DNA of 64,000 nucleotides from Pardosa pseudoannulata (lineage: Eukaryota; Arthropoda; Arachnida; Araneae; Lycosidae): positions 24,759,629-24,823,628 of the forward strand of contig CM063504.1 in assembly GCA_032207245.1 (NCBI GenBank), read 5' to 3'. The notes beneath the pieces were generated by a model. It saw only the letters and a program-made list of their open reading frames with translations. It searched no databases and was not told the origin of the DNA. Shown here piece after piece: positions 27,486-39,149 of this stretch (its first letter is position 1; every line of letters starts with the position of its first letter). The translations under genes and the position numbers were made by a program.

Positions 27486-28861
27486 ATCTACAAGGTCTCT
27501 TGTCAGCGGCTTAATACGGCGTGCTTCTTCTGGCGAATTACCACCCATTCTGTAGCGATGTTGATGCCTCGGGTGGGTTTTGTGAAGGGTCTTTCTACCC
27601 GTTTAAAATTTTCTATTTTTAAGTATAAAATTCGTATTTTGTTGTTAATATACATGTATATTTAGATGTTAGTATAGGAAAAATTTCACAGGCATTTCTG
27701 AATACATGAAAGCTAAAGTTGTAATAATAGTATACATGCTACCCATAAAGTTTAGTACTTAGCTTTACTATTTTACCAGTAATAGGCTTTGGTTAAATTC
27801 TTGATAAATGTTCTTATGTGTTCGGCTGTTTCCCCATAAGAGTTCTTCTACTGGTCGAGTGCTCTTATTTTAAGATGTATGGAACCTGTGGGCAACTAGC
27901 AATATCTCGCCTCTCAACATATGAAAATAAGTTTTTACACACACTAGAGTAGAGATAGATTTGAATGTGATGAGGCAATAAGACGAAATATTTTATTTAT
28001 TTCACCTGTCAAACTGATATGAGTTCTAGCAAACTTACCGTCTCCGTTTACGCGCTTTATTCCATTTAACCTTATGGTTAGGGTGGCAACGATAAGGTGG
28101 TTATGGTACTTGGCTATGGTTAAGGCGGCTATTAACCCTATAATAATAAATGATTTACCATTGATTGTGAAGAATTTTAAGACATTTGAACATTTGGGTT
28201 CTTGCTGTTCATTGGACATAGTTTTCAGTAAATGAATGCATCATCAATAGTTGTAAGAATGCATTTTTACCGTGATACCACAAATCAATGGATATCTATA
28301 AGAGTATATTTGTTTGATGAGCAATTCCCGCTCTCAATTTATTAATTTCGAATGTGTTCTTTAGAGTTGTTCACTTAACGAATAATTCACGAATCCTGCA
28401 CTTATAATTTCTTCTCTATTAGCGGCTGGTAGCGTCACGATCCAATATTCGTTTTGCTCACGACGTTTCTCAAGGACTGTTAGAAGAATAAGTAAAAAAA
28501 TATCAACAATAGTTGTAAAACAAGTTGCCGTTAGATTTATTTCTGTTGTCAGTTAATTTATAGCAATAACGTTATTTTTTTAAAGTAAAACAGGAAATTT
28601 AGTTATTGTTCCTTTAAGGCTAAACTCACATTTTTCAAAGGACACTACGGTTTCGCAGTTTTAACATAAACAAAATATGTTTTATACATAGGAAACCTAC
28701 TACAAAAAAACATTATTATGCAAATTTAAAAAGTTTTAGAACGCTATTAGTAGCCAAAATTACTTCTTACTTAAATAATTGGGCTTTAAAAATCAAATAA
28801 AATTTTCTTGCTTTGATATTTATGTTTTACATTTCATTTAATGATTACATAAAATGGAAAA

Positions 28862-28923
28862 TTTTAAATGCGCCAAAGAAAATTATATGTACAAAGATAT
28901 AATTTTCTTTTACGCATTTAAAG
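28862..28923. repeat. 62 bp inverted repeat
   Basis: TTTAAATGCG followed by AAAGAAAATTATAT pairs with ATATAATTTTCTTTTACGCATTTAAA around a loop of about 8 nt, giving a stem near 26 bp with two mismatches. It could be a tiny foldback element or a structured RNA. Confidence 0.6.
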
Positions 28924-29209
28924 TTTAAAGTTATTTTATTCAAAACAGGTTATCCTGAACACCATTATAGTTTAAACATTTTTTTTTTCTATTTTCTCAA
29001 CTTCCCATAGAAAACCTATCTAGAAATAAAACTTGAACATTATAACTTTTTAGGAATTTTATTCGAGTATATTTACTCTTAACTTCAAAGCAGCTTCGAA
29101 AAGAGAAATTAAGTAATACTGTATGAGAACCAAAATCTACTCGTTCTACTTATACTGAACCAAAGAAAAATTACTGTGAGGAAATAGACACTACATATTA
29201 TTGAAACAG

Positions 29210-29395
29210 CTGATTTTGGTTTGGTTTGGTTTGGAGTGCTACGGTCTACTTTTTGTAACACGAGGGCTAATGAGACCGGGACCTACAGTTTTAAGCCAAT
29301 TCCGAACGGCTGCGAACATCCATGCCTAAGTGGGATTCGAACCCACGAACTCTGGAACCGAAGGCCAGCACCCTAACCAATCGGCCATCGTTCGG
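29210..29395 (-). mobile_element. tRNA-derived SINE (family B) with perfect 13 bp target duplication
   Basis: The flanks ATTATTGAAACAG at 29197-29209 and 29396-29408 are identical. On the minus strand the element starts CCGAACGATGGCCGATTGG. It carries an A box (GGCCGATTGGTTAG) and a B box (GTGGGTTCGAATCCC) with an anticodon-arm-like CTGGCCTTCGGTTCCAG between them. A body with GGATGTTCGCAGCCGTTCGG and 'gtcccggtctcattagccct' follows, and the end is a (CCAAA)n tail. RNA polymerase III would transcribe it from the internal boxes; movement needs a partner LINE. The acceptor stem does not pair, so it is not a working tRNA gene. The intact duplication suggests a recent insertion. Confidence 0.9.
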
Positions 29396-30415
29396 ATTAT
29401 TGAAACAGATGTAAAGATCATAATAATATTAAGTGACCCACCTTCTTGCTAGAATCATTTCCTTATGTATAAAGCATTTAGTTTGATTTAAACCAGTATC
29501 TGAGACTGTCCAGACAGTCATGATGCATATTAAAACATTTTATAATATCCCTTTGGTAGATGGCTTGACTTTTGACAAACACATGCACACCCTTTACCAT
29601 ATCGAATGTATTAAGATAAGTAGCTGTGTATATTTTATATCGATATTTAATAGTTTTAATTTTTAAATATTTTGGCCGTAGAAAAAAAAGAAAAAAAAAA
29701 GAAAATCTGAAAGCAAAGCTTTTAAAGTGGAAAATATAATTTTACGAGAGCACAACAAAAATGTTTTGAAATGTAACACCCACTGAGTTATAATCTAATA
29801 ATTTATTTCTCTTATTTGGTACGTGTTATATTTTATCTCAATTCTTACAGACTCTTTTTATCGCGAAAGTTTTCTTTGTGTAAATAACTGAAGTATTTAG
29901 ATAAGCAGGATGCTGATTTTGTAATATGTTCTTTCTCTGTATATTTGATTAAAAATACATAAATGTTTAATCTACTAAATTAAATTTGAAATAAAATCAG
30001 TTCTTTGATTAGCGCGAATATCAGTTATCACTGATCAATGGCATCTTATTAATATAGTATTTTTCTTCCTCTTATGTAAAAATTCCGCCCACAAAACGTT
30101 TGTTACTTGTATAGCGTAATCCTTTTTTTATTAGCATGTTTAGTGATATTATTTTTGGTTCTAAAAAAGAACTAGCTTTTCAATCCAAAGTATATCATAA
30201 TAAGATTTTTTTAAAAATTTTATATTTTTTTCTCAAAATGTCCATCAAAAGTTAAAAAAATTATTTTAATATTTCTTACAATTTATTTCCCCTTACAGTT
30301 TATTGCTATTCTTATTACCATATATTCTATAAACGGTAAAATAATTTAACATGTCTAAAATACTTTTAAGTATATAATATTTTAGACGTTAATTATGTTT
30401 ACGATAAGTAAAATT

Positions 30416-30480
30416 CAGTGGAGCTTGATTAATTCGAATTTCGAGGGAATGAAAAACATTCCGAATTATCCAAATTTTTA
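30416..30480. mobile_element. Possible Tigger/pogo terminus
   Basis: CAGTGGAGCTTGATTAATTC followed by GAGGGAATGAAAAAC and TTCCGAATTATCC resembles Tigger-type ends (CAGTGGA... with nested TTCGAA words). A matching right end is not convincing, although a weak candidate with GAATTCGAGGGAAA lies at about 31190. Low confidence. Confidence 0.3.
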
Positions 30481-31015
30481 ACTATGCAGTTTAGTTAATA
30501 ATACTTAACAGATTATATCCTTACTTTAACAGGTTCGTGTAAAAAAGCGAATGTAAAGAAATAAATAAAAAACCTGTCTAGTAATCTATAAATATTTTCT
30601 CTAATTCAAAACATTTGTAACTTTCATTTTCTTTGTTTTCTATGGGTTTACATGATATACAAAATTCTGAAGCTTACTTGAAGAAGAAAACAGTATCTTT
30701 AACTTTTTTTTTCTTCTCTAACAAATAGTCATATTTTTTGTATCATAACCATACAAACTACCAAAGTACTATATGGTCTTCATTACAATCTTATCTTTCT
30801 CCGTCAGATGAATTAGTATGTTTATTTTTTACTTCATTAATAATTTCTGTGTCGGTCAATTGTCCACATACAAAACTTCTTGATGAGCGTTATAAATATA
30901 ATTCGTAAGTTACATCAGCCACTACTATACCCCAGTATTCTGACCAAAATCCTAAGAAAAGCTAATCACTTGCATGCATGAAAATAAGGAGAGAAAGTTA
31001 AAATGAACTATCATT

Positions 31016-31145
31016 GAAAACGTTTCTTCACCTTCTCTCTGTGTTTCTAATCTTTGTATAGCTTACCAACATCCTACATTAGAAACGTTTCTTCACCTTC
31101 TGTGTGTCATTCTAATCTTCATATAGCTTGCTACTATAAACTGCG
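31016..31145. repeat. 65 bp tandem duplication
   Basis: The block 'cgtttcttcaccttct' followed by 'ttctaatctt' and 'atatagctt' occurs at 31021 and again at 31086, 65 bp apart and moderately diverged. Confidence 0.7.
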
Positions 31146-31619
31146 AACGAATTAGGATAATATAAAAGTGGGATTCCAATGAAAATATATGAATTCGAGG
31201 GAAAAAAAAAGAGGATTTTTTCAATATTGAGACCTATCTGAATTTAAATTAACCAAACATTATTGAATTTTCCTCAAACTAACCACATAATTATTACATT
31301 ACAATGCATTGATTTCACCAGAAATTTATTTGTACTATTCTAATTATCCCAAATACTAAACTATTACAAATGTTTATGCATTACAAATGTTTGGCATCGT
31401 TTTCTTTTTCCAAAGTCTACATACTTTTGATCCCGAATAAAGTTTACAAACTGAATATAATTTGATAGAAATGATCTTTTTTAGCTTAATACATATGAAT
31501 TATTTATTATTTTCATATTGTTTCGAAACTTTTTATAAAAGTACCCTTTTTATCCCACTTATATAAAAATGAACGAAGAATATACATTAAAAAATATCGT
31601 ATACCACTTGTAAACACTG

Positions 31620-31900
31620 TTTTAATTCGGCAAAAAGAGGCGGATAGTTATGCAACATCTCTTCGCATCTCATTTTCTGTGCGATTACTTACGATTTCAA
31701 CCCACATTAAACTACCGAGTTCCGTTGCACCGGCTGATTGCTCCCAAAAGCGGGTTAGACCAGATTTGAAGCATAAAGCAAAGACCAGTGCATCCAATTA
31801 ATCTGCACTGCTGGTATTGACACGTACTTATCTGCGTCCTCTACCGAGAGCCCACGCTGGAAAACCGCAGAACAGTGATAAAGGCACAGTGAAAAAAAAA
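31620..31900. promoter_or_regulatory. GC-richer intronic island, candidate conserved non-coding element
   Basis: Composition rises clearly above the flanks ('accgagttccgttgcaccgg', 'gcgtcctctaccgagagccc'). No frame looks coding and no repeat was recognised. Calling it regulatory is inference from composition only. Confidence 0.2.
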
Positions 31901-33130
31901 TCACCCACTCTGCTTTTTAGTGGTATTGATTTGTTGTTTCTTAGATATTAGGAAACGTGGGGGAATTTAAATGGGTTGCCCGTAAATTTGCTTTCAGTTT
32001 TCATTAAAATAGGTCATAAAACTCTCTCATGATCTTGAAATTGCCAGTCGTTTGAAATTTCTCTTAAAGGTATTGATCTATGCAATTTTGCTGATTTTGT
32101 ACTAATATTATACACAACACGCAGTTGTTATAAATTATACAAAGTCCATCATTAGCGTCATACTTTTTCAGATTATTATATGCATTTAAATCAGTTAGAA
32201 TATGCATTTTTTGTTCGAGGACTTAGCATAATTTGTAACAATTGTGTGTTGTTCATTAAATTAGTATTATAATGCAAAAAAGTGGTGTAGAACATTTCTA
32301 AGAGAAGTTTTGAATTTAATTATCTGTTTTACTTGCGATTTCATTTTGACCAAAAAAACACAATATTTTAAAACGGATTGGTGGAATGACATTAAATTTA
32401 ATAATTAGATTATAGTAATTTGATTAAAATTTAAAATCTTGGACTTAAATATTTTAGCCATGTAATGTGTTAAATTATTATATTTCCAAGTTAAGAAAGC
32501 TAATGAATCTATATTAAAGGACTGATTAAAATGAGTTCTATGCTTTAATAATTCTAATAGGAACAATTTATTTTATGACGAATAAAAATGCAGTTTAAAA
32601 AAATAGCTAAGTCTAAGTGTTGATACGATGTTCCCTTAAAAATAAAATAAATTAGTTTTGATAGTCCGCTATAATTTTTATATATACTATTATGTAAAGA
32701 ATATAGAGTACTTAATATACATTATCTACATTTGTTTTTAAGAGAATTCGAAATAAATTTCAGTGAAGTCTGAAAACAATACTGTCGCAAGTTTAGTCTG
32801 TGTGTAGTTTTAAGTTGTTACTCCTATCATCCAAGTGTAATCTTTGTCTGAGCCATTGAACAATCAAATCATTGAACTCAATCCAATTGGCTCGTTCGTG
32901 GGGTGTGTCGCAACCGGCTAAAAACAAAACGAAACTTTCATTTAAATTCGTCAAAGGTGAGTGTGTCAAGAAGAAAGGTGATGATTTTTTTCTTGTAAAT
33001 TACTCTGGAGCTATATAAAGCAATAAAACAATAATTTTTATTATTATGTGTATTTAATTTCCATTTGAAAAAGTGCTGCCATAACTCAAAACAAGGGAAA
33101 TATATAAAATTCAACTTATTAAATTTAAAA

Positions 33131-33492
33131 CATCAAACTCTGACTTGATGTTTTATATTTATTGCACGAAATTTTATTTATAAAAGCAAGTAATTTTTTA
33201 TACTTAGCGTTTTTCTGCTAAACTAAGAGTTAAAAAGAAAATCACTTCAACCTATTTGTTTATTGCTAACTTGTTTTCATTTTGAATAGAAAATTTAAGT
33301 TAATGTTACTAGAACACTCTCATTTTTAGTGTTTTCGTTGTTGGTACTGCTACCAACAACGAAAACAAATAGGTTAACGTGCTTTTCTTTTTAACTCTTA
33401 GTTTAGCAAAAGAACATTAAGTATAAAAAATTACTTGCCTTTATAAATAAAATTTCGTACAATAAATATTAAACGTCAAGCTGGAGTTTGTC
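33131..33492. mobile_element. Foldback-type element with 130 bp inverted arms
   Basis: The left arm 33131-33261 and right arm 33363-33492 are inverted copies (for example 'aagcaagtaattttttatac' and 'ctaaactaagagttaaaaag' in one orientation, their complements in the other), roughly 85-90% identical by eye. The space between ends in a second, perfect hairpin: GTTTTCGTTGTTGGTA at 33331-33346, loop CTGC, and the exact complement at 33351-33366. It is a non-coding foldback MITE. The nested perfect hairpin suggests a recent local inversion or repair event. Confidence 0.75.
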
Positions 33493-33714
33493 ATCAGTGT
33501 ATTTTCTAGAGTAGGGTTATTGAAATAAGGACTTATATCTCCTTGAAGCCTGTTCCGAACGCCTAACTTAAGGTACGAACTAACTCTTTTCAAGTATGTT
33601 GGAAAGCTACCATACATTATCTTTATATCGTGATCATATTTTAATATCGTTGAATTTAAATACTAATAATTATCAAACATCATATTCGTATGAAATATTC
33701 TTAACCAGCAACTA

Positions 33715-33840
33715 AGAGAGTCATATCGTAGAGCACTACCTTAATGTATTTGAGTTCGACGATTCAGATCCTGCTATCAGCATGAATGTTCACATCCGTT
33801 TGGAATAGGTTTTAAACAAAAGCACCCTTTCTAATTTTCT
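33715..33840 (+). mobile_element. Degenerate tRNA-derived SINE sharing the family B body
   Basis: A tRNA-like head (tcatatcgtagagcac as an A-box region, gattcagatcc as a B-box region) is followed by catgaatgttcacatccgtt then tggaataggttttaaac. This aligns with catggatgttcgcagccgtt then cggaattggcttaaaac of the SINE at 29.3 kb. The head differs from that SINE while the body is shared, the classic pattern of SINE families sharing a central domain. No clean target duplication was seen. Confidence 0.55.
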
Positions 33841-35643
33841 ATTTCATACAGAGATAGAACATAACACTTCAAACCAATCTAGTTAGCGTCTTTATTAGTG
33901 ATTTATTCTGGTACAGACATAATTTCAGTGATCAAGTATTCTGTCAAATGGTTCTTTAGAATTTTTCTTCTTTCCTCATTAAGATCCTTATGAACTTCTT
34001 GGCTCGGAGAGCTATGTCAATGTTCTTGTGCACAAGGTTTAATTTAGAATATCAATTTTAAGTATTTCCTGCTGAAAGCAAACAACTATAAACAAATATA
34101 TATTCTTAAAAAGCGGTTTGAATTCACAAACTGTGGTCCCGAGTTCCATTTTCTAGCATATCTCTTCCTCATCCACTGTTTATAACATTCAGAGTTATTA
34201 GAATTTCCCATTTCTTCATTCTCTGCAGTCTATAGTAAATTTAAGATATTCACCGATATATATTCGTCAGCAATTGCTAAAACACCAATGGGGTAACACA
34301 AATAAAAATCAATACACAGATTTGTTTCTATATAAATGATAAATACATAATAAAATATACGAAATGGAATGTGAACGCTTTTAATAAATTCTGTTGAAGA
34401 CTCAATTATTAAAAAAATTTTTGCATTTTAATTGAAAATTCTTTTCTTGTAGCTTTTTGTGTCTCATATATTTTATGTGTAACAACATGATACATAATCA
34501 GTATAAGCATAAATCTAAAATTGGAATATTTTAAAAACAGAGTTTCAATTTGAAGTAACAAACAAACTATTGAAAGAGAACAAAGAATAGCTCTTGTCCT
34601 CTTATAATTGTTTATATCTTCAAGTATTAGGTTGAACAATATTAACATTTCTCCAATATAAAAATTCACATATTTTTACATGCAACCTATGAACTTTAAA
34701 TTTTTAGTAATTTCAGACAGAATTTACATTACGTGATAAATTAAAATAATAAATGTGGGATATCATAGCATAATATTAATTTAAAAACTTGAATTTTGCC
34801 GCACATTCTTATTTTAAAATTTTTAAATCCATTTTTCCAGTTCGATATATTAGGTATCATTTTAGTCACTTCAAAATGTTCTAGAAATTTTACTTTTTTC
34901 TCTCTATTGGAATAACTTAAACTAAATATAATGAATCAAAGAAGAAAGATCAAATTATTAAATCACCAAATCAGAGTCATATGGTTACAATACCTCTCAT
35001 TTGCTATTATAAAATACCAGCTGTGTTGGTGTTTATCATTTGCTTTCTTGCCATTTTACGTATAGCTATTAAGCCATACAACAGTTATGATAATGACTTG
35101 ATATTATATCAGTCTGCCATGAAACACTAACTACAGCTCAAGTTAAAGTGGAAGAAAAATGACTTTATCCTTTACGCGTATTAAAAGATCCTTCGCGTAA
35201 AATCAAACCATACATGGAGAGCAGAAAAAAAATTCCTTTCGTGGTCAACAGGTAACTAGGTCACAGTGCGGTTGTGTCTTTCCTTTCATTAAATAACAGT
35301 ATACCTTCTATTTTAATTAGGAATAATAAGACAATTATTAGACATGTGTGATTAAATATATAAATTAACCGATGTGTTACAATTACTATTGTTGTGGGAT
35401 TCGCTGTTCGGAATGAAATAATCCTAATACGGCTATGTTCTAAAGGTAAAGGAAAACGAAAACTATTTCCGAAATTCTTAAACAGATCTAGGTCCTGCAT
35501 GAAAGTTTGTGAAAATTTCTCTTACAAAACATTGGAATAATATTGTTCATAATTTTTATAAACTTTGCAATTAAAAAAAAAATTTAAACTACACCTGAAA
35601 TACCCGGTGTTTACCGAGCAAATATATTTAAATACACTGGTTT

Positions 35644-35988
<345 letters not shown>

Positions 35989-37454
35989 TTTGTCTTGGGA
36001 AGAGCTCAACAAACTAAAGCATAACTGTTTTACAAATCTCAATATGTCATACTAAATTATAAAAAAAGGAAAATGTAACTGAAGTTTCAATTCTACTTTT
36101 ATTAACTATTTTATTAATCGTTTTTAAACAGCACATATGTGGTTAAAATGATTAAAAGATCACTAAAATTAAGAAGAAATGTAAAAAATTAATATTTAAT
36201 TTAAATATGTATAGATATATGTGTGTATAAAATAATTATAAATTAAGGTTTAATTTTTTTCAATTCACCTATTTTATCACTTTATTCTATAACTTTATTT
36301 GCATGATTTTTTAAGAAAACTAAAAAGACGTTCTTGCTGTATTGTGTTTCTGAAATAGATTTTCATATTTCGGATTATTGTACACTTCTAATTAGAAGTT
36401 AAGGGAGGGAGGGCTCAAGCCCGCTGACTAATGCTTCGAATTATACGGCCTTACAGGTACCCACAAATAACTCAGGTCATTCGGAGCAACAGGTTAAGAT
36501 AGTTGGCCCATGTATTGAGAAGTTCAGATAAGAATGCCCTTTAAATATCCTTTTTCAAAAATCCAGAGGGAACCCGGGCCAAAAGAAGACCCCCTACCAG
36601 ATAGCTGTACAACGTGGAAAAAGATTTGGATGTTCTGAAATACAGAACTGGAGTAGTCGTAGGGGACAGAGGGCGCTTGAAAGAGCATGTGGTTGATGCG
36701 ATCAAAGCCTGCAAAGAGCTGCTGTGCTTATGAAGACAAAATGCAAGAAAAAATCCAGAATGAAAGGATGAATCAGTTGGGCCAGGCGTGAATAAGACTT
36801 CATTTTTTTATAAAACGTAGTATAGCAAAGTATTCAAAAGAGGGCATTTGCTTCATGTCCACTTTTAACAGGCCCGTTGTAACGTGAGTTAACTACATGT
36901 CAACACGTACTCAGGAAGAAGAGATCGAGATTATCACGGTGGGTCATAATATAGATTTTCAAAAGTGATGATGTAGCTTTTACAGAACACTTCTACAGCA
37001 TTGCACATGCAATATGAAGTCCAGGGTTAAATCGGTGACTCCTGCAGCTGTTCATATTGTATTTTTAGATATTTAATCTCCCGATTCTATCATATTATAT
37101 CCTATTCCATCCTATTATATTTAATCTCTCTATTAAAGAAAAACGAGTTTCGAATTTAATAATTGAGCTAACATAATTTTTAGCATTACATATTTATACG
37201 CACGCATATATATGTGCACATACATATACACACGTATACACTTTTATATACTTCGGTATATATGTGCATATGCACCCAAACCAAAGGTCAAAGTGTTATG
37301 TCACCTCAGCATAGAAAATGGTTACAATACCTTGCATTTGCTATTTTTAAATGTCAGGAATGTTAGTGATTATCAATTGTTCTCTTGAAATTTGATTTAT
37401 AAGTATTGCGCCATACAACACTTACGATAATGACGTAAAATTGTTTTATTTTTC

Positions 37455-37692
37455 CTCCCTCCCTCCCCCTCGTCCCCCCTTCCCCCTTCCCCTTCCTTCC
37501 GCCATCCTTTCCCCCCCCCCTCACCCCCCCAGCCCCCAGCCTCCCACCCTTCCCCTCCCCTTCCTCCCTTTCCTCCTACCCCCTCCCCCTCTCCCGCCCT
37601 ATCCCCCTCCACCTCCCCCCCCCCCCTCCCCCTTCCCCCCTTTTCCATCCGCCCCACCCCCCCCCTTTTTCCCTCCTTCCCTCCCCCCTTCT
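37455..37692. repeat. C-rich polypyrimidine tract, about 240 bp
   Basis: The + strand is almost wholly C and T with many runs of four or more C, so the minus strand is a purine tract with many G runs. It is strikingly unlike the AT-rich surroundings. The open frames on both strands are low-complexity artefacts of this composition. Triplex, G-quadruplex or i-motif structures are possible. Confidence 0.95.
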
Positions 37693-38145
37693 GAAAGCAC
37701 TAACTCTCACTAGTAAGAAACATTTTCTGGTAAAGCTTAACTGTTTAGAGGTGTATCATGCAATGGAAATAAGGCAGCAAACTCTCTAAGGTGACGTAAA
37801 GCAAGAACGTTATTTGCAAGTACATGCAAAATACATCATTCATCACTAATCAGCTGTAAAAAATCAGCTATTAATGCTAGATTAATTATTTTTTGCATTT
37901 CTTACCATAAATTATAGTATTTTTAATAGCAAAGGTTTTATCGATGAAAATGGTTTCTCTTATAAATAAGTTATTCTAAACGACATCAAAGTAATAATGT
38001 CAGTGCTAAAACTTCTGTTACCAGTTCATATCTGAACACAGCTAGCATAGAACGTTAGCTGTTGACGCAAATCCACTTTTCATAGCAGCCAAGGTAATAA
38101 CAGATACCTAATGGATTTAATATACAGCTTATAGCGTATTGTACC

Positions 38146-38689
38146 CAGGGCCCGATTATTAAGATTTTGGGCCCAGGGCAGAGAATATGTTTTAGTCCCT
38201 TGCAATTATTACATTTTATTAATGTATAGCTGAAAGAGTTGCATAATGCAACAAGCATTTTTTTTATTTGACCATGGGTTAAAAAGATATACTATTATGC
38301 AGGTCATATTCCAAACATTTCGCAAATGGAATCCACCAATCAGAAAGCCCAATTTTGCGATTGCAAACATTTTTGAGAAAAGTTCTCAAAATCTAGCCAT
38401 CTGATTGGTGGATTTCATTTGAAAAATGACCTGCATTCTTGCCTTCAGTTTTGAAGTGCAAAACCCTGACTGACAAATCTGTGGGTATTTATACTTGCGG
38501 GTACTCTGATAATGAAATAATGAAAAACTTACAAAATTTTAGCTGACATAATTTGTATATAGAATAAAAACATGAAATTTTTATGTCTACAAAATTTATT
38601 TGTTTCAAAACTACCTCTGGATCTAAACATTTTTGGGCCCCTGAAATCAGTGGGCCCTGGGCACGTGCCCCGCCAATAATATGGCTCTG
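38146..38689. mobile_element. hAT-like element, 544 bp, with nested palindromic MITE
   Basis: The left end CAGGGCCCGATTATT and the right end, read inward on the other strand as CAGAGCCATATTATT, form hAT-style termini. Internal GGGCCCAGGGC / GCCCAGGGCCC blocks are also present. The flanking octamers attgtacc (38138-38145) and attgtatt (38690-38697) agree at six of eight positions, consistent with an old 8 bp duplication. No transposase is encoded. A separate palindrome (38297-38436) sits inside. Confidence 0.65.
38297..38436. mobile_element. 140 bp palindromic MITE nested in a hAT-like element
   Basis: ATGCAGGTCAT at the left mirrors ATGACCTGCAT at the right. Inside, 'aatccaccaatcag' pairs with 'ctgattggtggatt'. 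The arms total roughly 45 bp each. Nesting shows it inserted after the host element or is the core of a foldback structure. Confidence 0.7.
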
Positions 38690-38757
38690 ATTGTATTTGT
38701 GTATGTTTTTAAAATCTACTCGCGGAACTCTTAGGAACATCTTGCAACATCTTAGGG

Positions 38758-38790
38758 CTCCATGGAACGCAGTTTGAAAACCACTGGTCT
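38758..38790. mobile_element. Solo hAT-type terminus
   Basis: On the minus strand this reads CCAGTGGTTTTCAAACTGCG then TTCCATGG, the familiar Charlie/hAT-like end. A near-identical end occurs at 56597-56629. The other end of the element was not found here. Confidence 0.45.
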
Positions 38791-39149
38791 GTATACATAA
38801 ATACATAAAAGCAGTTTTTTGAATTGTATGTAAGTATATAGACCACTGGTCTATATGCATTCAATTCTAATACTCCTCCTTCAGTCGTATCGTTTTAGTT
38901 TTGAGATAAAACATCATAAATAGTATTTCCTCACATCAGCTGAGTATCAGAGTGGCACATGTCCCTATTCGTAGTCGTTCTTATTATTCAATTAAGTCTG
39001 AAGAAATAGACACAACTGTCAAATTAATAACTTTGGTAACATTTAATTTCATAGCTAATGCAGCTACAATTTTTTTCCCAGAACCAAGAAAACATGTTAC
39101 TAGTTTCATCTATAAATCTAATATGCTCACAAAATGTTATTTTTAGTTT

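Noticed and set aside
29330..29392. A tRNA gene on the minus strand
   Set aside because: The A and B boxes are good, but the acceptor stem does not pair. The segment is embedded in a tailed insertion with target duplications, so it is a SINE head.
36395..36800. A further SINE or repeat copy
   Set aside because: It shares only a short gggccaaaagaagaccccct-type match with 19575-19605; too little to assign.
37397..37713. Open frames rich in Pro on one strand and Gly/Glu/Arg on the other
   Set aside because: Both are products of the C-rich low-complexity tract, not a gene.
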